Shown: one piece after another, positions 59,811 to 64,000 of the stretch
Layout: each line of letters begins with the position of its first letter
Position numbering within the stretch: position 1 is the first letter of the stretch
Origin: an uncultured Bacteroidales bacterium
GTDB taxonomy: Bacteria; Bacteroidota; Bacteroidia; Bacteroidales; Muribaculaceae
Assembly (NCBI GenBank): GCA_902785925.1
Contig: CADAAI010000010.1
Location: forward strand, 1 to 64,000
Length of the DNA stretch: 64,000 bases
Direction: 5' to 3'
Position numbers and translations under genes: made by a program
The notes under the pieces: model-generated
The model's input: only the letters and a program-made list of their open reading frames with translations
Told to the model about the DNA's origin: nothing
Database searches by the model: none

Positions 59811-59857
59811 AAAAAAACATGGAATCCCCACCCCAAGTGAAGATTCCATGTTTTTTT
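59811..59857. terminator. Bidirectional terminator
   Basis: AAAAAAACATGGAATC (59811-59826) pairs with GATTCCATGTTTTTTT (59842-59857), a perfect 16-bp stem with T runs usable from both sides. Confidence 0.92.
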
Positions 59858-59872
59858 ATCACAATTTGAATA

Positions 59873-62011
59873 TTATGGTTGTTGCACGCCTTTCATCGAC
59901 AGGGCGATGCGCTTGCGCTCGAGGTCGACGCTCACTACTCTCACGCGAACGTGCTGGTTGAGCTTAACAGCCTTTGCAGGGTTGTCAACTCGCTTGTCGC
60001 TGAGCTGCGACACATGCACAAGACCCTCTTTGTGAACGCCAACGTCGACAAACGCGCCAAACTGGGTGATATTTGTCACTATGCCAGGCAGTTCAATACC
60101 AGGCTTGAGATCGGTTATTTCATGCACACTGTCGTCAAATTCCATCGTTTTTACCTCGCTGCGAGGGTCGCGTCCTGGCTTCTCGAGCTCCTTCATAATG
60201 TCGACTAATGTCAGCTCCCCCACCTCACGCGAGACGTACCGCTTTATGTCAATAAGATTGCGTTTTTCTTTGTCCTTGATAAGCTCCTCAACACTACATC
60301 CGCAGTCACGCGCCATGCGGGTCACGAGCTCATAGCGCTCGGGGTGCACAGCGCTGTTATCGAGTGGGTTATCACTCTCGGGCACACGCAAGAAACCTGC
60401 CGCCTGAATGTAGGTCTTAGGACCGAGTTTTGGCACCTTGAGCAGCTCGGCTCGGCTATGGAAATCGCCATTCTCAGCACGGTAGTTCACGATGTTCTGC
60501 GCCAACGTGGGACCAAGTCCCGACACATAGGTGAGCAACTCCTTGCTAGCGGTATTGAGGTTCACGCCCACACTGTTCACGCAGCTCTCCACGGTGTACT
60601 GCAAAGCCTCTTTGAGCTTAGTCTGGTCAACATCGTGCTGGTACTGCCCCACACCTATCGACTTGGGGTCGATTTTCACCAATTCAGCAAGCGGGTCAAG
60701 CAGTCGGCGGCCTATCGACACAGCGCCTCGCACCGTCACGTCCTTATCGGGGAACTCATCACGGGCAATCTTGCTCGCGCTATAAATCGAAGCTCCGTTC
60801 TCGCTCACCACAAACACGTTAATATCGCGACGATAGCGGATGCGCTTGAGGAACTTTTCGGTCTCGCGGCTCGCTGTTCCGTTGCCCAGCGCGATGGCAT
60901 CAATCTTGTAGGTCTCAACAAGATTGTGTATCTTCTTCGTAGCGCCCTCAATGTCGTAATTTGGGGCAGTAGGATATATCACATCATTATACAGCAAGTT
61001 GCCATTCTCATCAAGGCACACTACCTTGCAACCGGTGCGGAAACCAGGATCCACAGCAAGAATACGCTTGTGGCCAAGCGGCGGAGCAAAGAGCAACTGA
61101 CGCACGTTTTGGGCAAACATATCGATGGCCTCGGCATCGGCGCGCTCCTTGCTAAGGGCAGCAAACTCATTCTCAATCGAGGGCTTAATAAGACGGCCGA
61201 AACTATCCTCGGCAGCCTCCTCCACGAGTTGCGATGTCTCCCCCTTACCACGCACCACAATGCGGCACACATTATCGACGGCACGGTCGTTATTGATATC
61301 GATACTCACCTTCAAGAATCCCTCTTTCTCGCCACGCCTGATGGCGAGCAGCTGGTGCGACGAAATGCGCTTGAGTGGCTTCGAGAAGTCATAGTAGAAC
61401 TCATAGTTACGTCCCTCAATCTCCTTGCCTTTAACTACACTGCAATTGAGAATTGCGTCATAACGGAATGAACGCCTCACACTGTTGCGCACCGTCGTGT
61501 TCTCACTCACCCACTCGGCAATAATATCGAGAGCACCATCGATGGCATCGTCACTACTTGGCACCTTGTCGCCATCGACAAATCGCGATGCCATCTGGTT
61601 CACATCGCCACCTTTCTGCGCCATAATCATCTTGGCGAGTGGTTCTAGCCCCTTCTCGCGGGCCACCTGAGCACGAGTGCGCCGCTTGGGCTTGTAGGGC
61701 AGATAGATGTCCTCGAGCTCTGTAGCGTCCCAACAGTTGAGTATGCGGTTTGAGAGTTCATCAGTGAGTTGATTCTGCGCCTCAATAGTTTTCAGGATTG
61801 TCGACTTGCGTTTCTGCAGCTCGTCATAATAAGCCATGCGGGCGTCAATCGACTGGATTTGTGTCTCATCAAGGTTACCGGTCGCCTCCTTGCGGTAGCG
61901 GCTAATAAAGGGGATAGAGTTGTCATCACGAAGCAGGCTCACAGTCCCACTTACCTGATTGATAGGGATATTGAGCTCTTGCGATATTAAGGTCGAAATC
62001 TTGTCTGCCAT
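59873..62011 (-). CDS. tex: Tex-family S1 RNA-binding protein
   Basis: This is the 712-residue transcription accessory protein. The order of domains is an N-terminal helical region (VSGTVSLLRDDNSIPFISRY), a YqgF-like RNase H fold (RILAVDPGFRTGCKVVCLDE), helix-hairpin-helix (TASKELLTYVSGLGPTLAQN) and a C-terminal S1 domain (ELPGIVTNITQFGAFVDVGV then HKEGLVHVSQLS). Tex binds nucleic acid and affects transcription fitness. It is cytosolic. It stands alone between a terminator and a repeat tract. Confidence 0.97.
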   Translation of the reverse strand: MADKISTLISQELNIPINQVSGTVSLLRDDNSIPFISRYRKEATGNLDETQIQSIDARMAYYDELQKRKSTILKTIEAQNQLTDELSNRILNCWDATELEDIYLPYKPKRRTRAQVAREKGLEPLAKMIMAQKGGDVNQMASRFVDGDKVPSSDDAIDGALDIIAEWVSENTTVRNSVRRSFRYDAILNCSVVKGKEIEGRNYEFYYDFSKPLKRISSHQLLAIRRGEKEGFLKVSIDINNDRAVDNVCRIVVRGKGETSQLVEEAAEDSFGRLIKPSIENEFAALSKERADAEAIDMFAQNVRQLLFAPPLGHKRILAVDPGFRTGCKVVCLDENGNLLYNDVIYPTAPNYDIEGATKKIHNLVETYKIDAIALGNGTASRETEKFLKRIRYRRDINVFVVSENGASIYSASKIARDEFPDKDVTVRGAVSIGRRLLDPLAELVKIDPKSIGVGQYQHDVDQTKLKEALQYTVESCVNSVGVNLNTASKELLTYVSGLGPTLAQNIVNYRAENGDFHSRAELLKVPKLGPKTYIQAAGFLRVPESDNPLDNSAVHPERYELVTRMARDCGCSVEELIKDKEKRNLIDIKRYVSREVGELTLVDIMKELEKPGRDPRSEVKTMEFDDSVHEITDLKPGIELPGIVTNITQFGAFVDVGVHKEGLVHVSQLSDKRVDNPAKAVKLNQHVRVRVVSVDLERKRIALSMKGVQQP

Positions 62012-62023
62012 ATTTTTGTCAAA

Positions 62024-62064
62024 AGTTAAGATTCAAGTATTAAGTGTTCCTAGCATTCCTAGCC
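62024..62064. repeat. Mixed 7- and 9-bp degenerate tandem repeats
   Basis: The heptads AGTTAAG, ATTCAAG and TATTAAG are followed by nonamers TTCCTAGCA and TTCCTAGCC. The tract sits between the tex start and the metallophosphoesterase stop. Confidence 0.6.
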
Positions 62065-62067
62065 TAG

Positions 62068-63330
62068 CTAGTCAGCTATCTTCCAGCCATTCTGATTGAC
62101 GATGCACGGGCCTCGCTTCTTGAGTGTTATGATGGTAATTTCAGGATAGGCTGTGCCAAGTCGTGCCGGAATACCCACCAAGCCAATGCCAATGTTGGTG
62201 TAGAGCTTATGGTCGCCTTCGGTGTAAAGCCCTACGGCATAGTCATTGAAAAGTGACGCAGGTGTGATTTTGTGTCCAAAGAGCGTAATCATGCACTGCA
62301 TAGCATGGGTGTGGCCTGAGAGCATCAGGTCGGCCTTATCGGCAGGGCGCACCATAGTGATGCGACGCTGGTAGAAGCTGTCGAGCTTCCACTGCTCAGG
62401 ATTGTGCTGCAGCAAGATCATGAAGCGCTTCGACTTGTCATAATCGGCATAGGCAGTGTCGAGGTAAGCATACCGCGGGAAAGGCCACCCTTGGAAGCTC
62501 TTGGTACCTACTACGGCAATCTCGGCACTGTCGCGGCGCAAGATGATATGGTCATTGATGAGCAGTTTCCAGCCCATCTCGCGCTGCAAGTCGATTAGTG
62601 CTTTAAAGTCGGCATCGCGCTCTTGCTGCGTGGGCCAATCCTTGTAGTGAGTATCGTCATGATTGCCCAGAATCGAAATCACACCATCAGGGGCATGCAG
62701 TTTCGAGAGATCTTTCTTATAAGGCAACGCCTCGCTCGTTTCACGGCTCACCAGGTCGCCAGTGAAGCAGATGAGGTCGGGCTTGTTGACGTTAATGCTG
62801 TCAACACATTCGGCAATGAACTTTGTGTTGCCACCATAGGTGCCAAGATGAGTATCGCTGAACTGCGCTATACGGTAGCCGTCAAACTCCTCGGGCAGGT
62901 TCTCAAACTCAAGTTCCAAATGTTTCACTTCCAGCTTATAAGGAGTATAAAACAGGCCCGATAGCATAAAAATAAAAACAACAACTCCCACAATCGTTGC
63001 AATGATACCACCCCACCTGCGGGTGCGTTCCCCACTTCGCTTCAAGTGAGTTGGCACCCACACCAGAGCTGCTATGTAGCGCGGCACATAGAAGGCATAG
63101 TAGAGGTAAAGCATCCACATCACCCACAAGAATGTGGGGCCGTCACACTCCTTACGCGGTATCGACATAACAGCTACAATCAAGCCCAAAAGCACCAGCG
63201 AGATAACTGCATGCACACCACTCCTGAGCCGAGGCCAACGCTCACTGCGCCTAAATTTTCTATATAGCCACAGGTCGAGAGCAAAGTTCACGACCAGCAG
63301 CACGATAAGCGGTATCCATTGTAGGGTCAT
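62068..63330 (-). CDS. Membrane-anchored metallophosphoesterase
   Basis: The 420-residue protein has about four N-terminal membrane segments (IPLIVLLVVNFALDLWLY, GVHAVISLVLLGLIVAVMSI). A calcineurin-like phosphoesterase domain follows: AQFSDTHLGTYGG, CFTGDLVSRE, SILGNHDDTHY, and the last metal ligands in LMLSGHTHAMQ. These supply the usual D-x-H, GD, GNHD and GHTH blocks. It resembles YkuE-type enzymes that act on lipid or envelope phosphates. It is on the minus strand and divergent from recR. Confidence 0.92.
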   Translation of the reverse strand: MTLQWIPLIVLLVVNFALDLWLYRKFRRSERWPRLRSGVHAVISLVLLGLIVAVMSIPRKECDGPTFLWVMWMLYLYYAFYVPRYIAALVWVPTHLKRSGERTRRWGGIIATIVGVVVFIFMLSGLFYTPYKLEVKHLELEFENLPEEFDGYRIAQFSDTHLGTYGGNTKFIAECVDSINVNKPDLICFTGDLVSRETSEALPYKKDLSKLHAPDGVISILGNHDDTHYKDWPTQQERDADFKALIDLQREMGWKLLINDHIILRRDSAEIAVVGTKSFQGWPFPRYAYLDTAYADYDKSKRFMILLQHNPEQWKLDSFYQRRITMVRPADKADLMLSGHTHAMQCMITLFGHKITPASLFNDYAVGLYTEGDHKLYTNIGIGLVGIPARLGTAYPEITIITLKKRGPCIVNQNGWKIAD

Positions 63331-63340
63331 AATCCTAAAA

Positions 63341-63375
63341 TTTAAGTTCTAAGTGTCAAGTTTTAAGTTTTATGC
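63341..63375. repeat. Degenerate 7-bp tandem repeat
   Basis: The heptads TTTAAGT, TCTAAGT, GTCAAGT, TTTAAGT and TTTATGC lie just upstream of the metallophosphoesterase start, within its leader. Confidence 0.7.
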
Positions 63376-63415
63376 ATTGCCAGAAAAACTAGCTTTTATA
63401 TTTTAATTCAAACGT

Positions 63416-63447
63416 CAAAGATACACCTATTTTTTTTACTAAGCAAA
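63416..63447 (-). promoter_or_regulatory. Promoter of the metallophosphoesterase gene
   Basis: On the minus strand, TTTG (63444-63447), a 20-base spacer and TATCTTTG (63416-63423) form a complete promoter. The leader contains the heptad tract. Confidence 0.82.
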
Positions 63448-63454
63448 TCACATC

Positions 63455-63485
63455 TTGTGTAATTTCTCATTTTTGCCTACCTTTG
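63455..63485 (+). promoter_or_regulatory. Promoter of recR
   Basis: TTG (63455-63457), a 20-base spacer and TACCTTTG (63478-63485) lie so close to ATG 63490 that the transcript should start at or next to the start codon. It is divergent from the metallophosphoesterase promoter and separated from it by 7 bases. Confidence 0.75.
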
Positions 63486-63489
63486 CACT

Positions 63490-64000
63490 ATGGAACAGGA
63501 ATTTGCTTCTACATTACTCGAGAATGCCGTCAGCGAGTTTGCGCAGCTACCTGGAATAGGCCGCAAGACTGCACTTAGGCTCGTGCTCTACCTGCTCAAG
63601 CAGCAAGAGGACGTTGCGACCCGATTTGGCGAGAGCATCATCAAGCTGCGCAAAGAGATTCGCTACTGCAATGTTTGTCACAACATCAGCGAGACCGAGA
63701 CGTGCCCCATCTGCTCTAATCCCTCACGAGACCGAAGCACGGTGTGTGTGGTCGAGAACGTTAAGGACGTGATGAGCATTGAGAACACGGCGCAGCACCA
63801 CGGCCTGTACCATGTGTTGGGCGGACTCATCTCCCCCATGGACGGCATAGGACCACAGGACATTGAAATCGACAGCCTCGTGGAGCGAGTTCAAAGCGGC
63901 GAGGTGAAAGAAGTCATTCTTGCTCTTAGCGCCACCATGGAGGGCGACACTACTAACTTCTACATTTACCGCCGCCTGGCACCCTATCCTGACGTGAAAA
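63490..64000 (+). CDS. recR: Recombination protein RecR (partial)
   Basis: The first 170 codons are present; the gene runs past the window end. An N-terminal helix-hairpin-helix ([20 protein letters not shown]) is followed by the C4 zinc finger ([16 protein letters not shown]) and the Toprim domain ([36 protein letters not shown]). RecR works with RecF and RecO to load RecA at gaps. The start at [10 protein letters not shown] matches the family. The -7 box is only 4 bases away, so the mRNA is nearly leaderless. Confidence 0.96.
   Translation, partial: MEQEFASTLLENAVSEFAQLPGIGRKTALRLVLYLLKQQEDVATRFGESIIKLRKEIRYCNVCHNISETETCPICSNPSRDRSTVCVVENVKDVMSIENTAQHHGLYHVLGGLISPMDGIGPQDIEIDSLVERVQSGEVKEVILALSATMEGDTTNFYIYRRLAPYPDVK

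Noticed and set aside
60344..61471. Long plus-strand open frame (375 codons) opposite tex
   Set aside because: It is an antisense shadow of a well-conserved gene with no promoter or recognisable domain.

Overview
The window looks like chromosomal DNA of a gut-type member of the Bacteroidales (Bacteroidota). The signs are many -7 boxes of the form TAnnTTTG, some with a TTTG or TTG about 20 bases upstream; weak or absent Shine-Dalgarno sequences before most genes; a complete Bacteroides-aerotolerance (Bat) operon; DUF4251, DUF4296 and PCMD-type proteins; and an IleRS, RF2 and DksA-like protein of the Bacteroidota kind. The family (Muribaculaceae, Prevotellaceae or Bacteroidaceae) cannot be fixed from the sequence alone. 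No integrase, transposase, phage gene or CRISPR array is visible.

Layout. 1-3.5 kb (minus): the start of an ArgB-like kinase that lacks its key loop residues, prfB with a programmed +1 frameshift, and a long-chain acyl-CoA ligase. 3.6-6.2 kb: msrA, a short CfxA-like class A beta-lactamase, and a retropepsin-like protease with a PDZ domain. 6.2-10.5 kb: an MBL hydrolase, flavodoxin and glutathione peroxidase cassette, a 59-aa winged-helix protein, an AraC regulator and a lipoprotein esterase. 10.7-18.6 kb: an AAA ATPase ending at a 9-bp tandem repeat, then a likely operon of a membrane protein, ileS (with a swapped HIGH motif), a DksA-like gene, lspA, a DUF4296 lipoprotein and two small genes. 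18.9-25.6 kb: a beta-barrel protein behind a G9 tract, two tandem deoxynucleoside kinases, two tandem secreted 170-aa paralogues, an Mla-type ABC transporter, a GDPD and a CPBP protease.

25.8-31.2 kb: DUF4251, rlmN with a coupled beta-propeller gene, and a large CapD/PglF-type nucleotide-sugar enzyme. 31.4-36 kb: a four-gene surface cluster combining PCMD, beta-barrel, calycin-like, half-dockerin and C-terminal-sorting-like modules. 36-39.2 kb: a 2-hydroxyacid dehydrogenase, a dolichyl-phosphate-mannose-type glycosyltransferase and pdxA. 39.3-45.2 kb: a likely inositol-lipid pathway (sugar-nucleotidyltransferase, ATP-grasp, CDP-alcohol phosphatidyltransferase, HAD, inositol-3-phosphate synthase), interrupted by an AT-rich orphan gene and a 488-bp gap. 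45.3-50 kb: small lipoproteins, tRNA-Gly(CCC), a radical SAM/SPASM enzyme translationally coupled to a VYGPP-repeat lipoprotein, TfoX-N, a YitT-type permease and small membrane proteins. 50.2-59.4 kb: moxR, DUF58, DUF4381-like, batA, batB, batC, a batD-batE fusion and PAP2. 59.5-64 kb: a small DNA-binding protein, tex, a membrane metallophosphoesterase and the start of recR.

Themes. Much of the window concerns the envelope: lipoproteins, lipid transport, inositol lipids, surface proteins and the Bat complex. Many gene borders carry degenerate tandem repeats with a period of 7 to 9 bases; these form a dispersed pattern that no gene call explains. The most interesting loci are the inositol-lipid cluster with its insertion, the radical SAM/lipoprotein pair, the surface cluster, the GIHH-type IleRS, and the degenerate ArgB.
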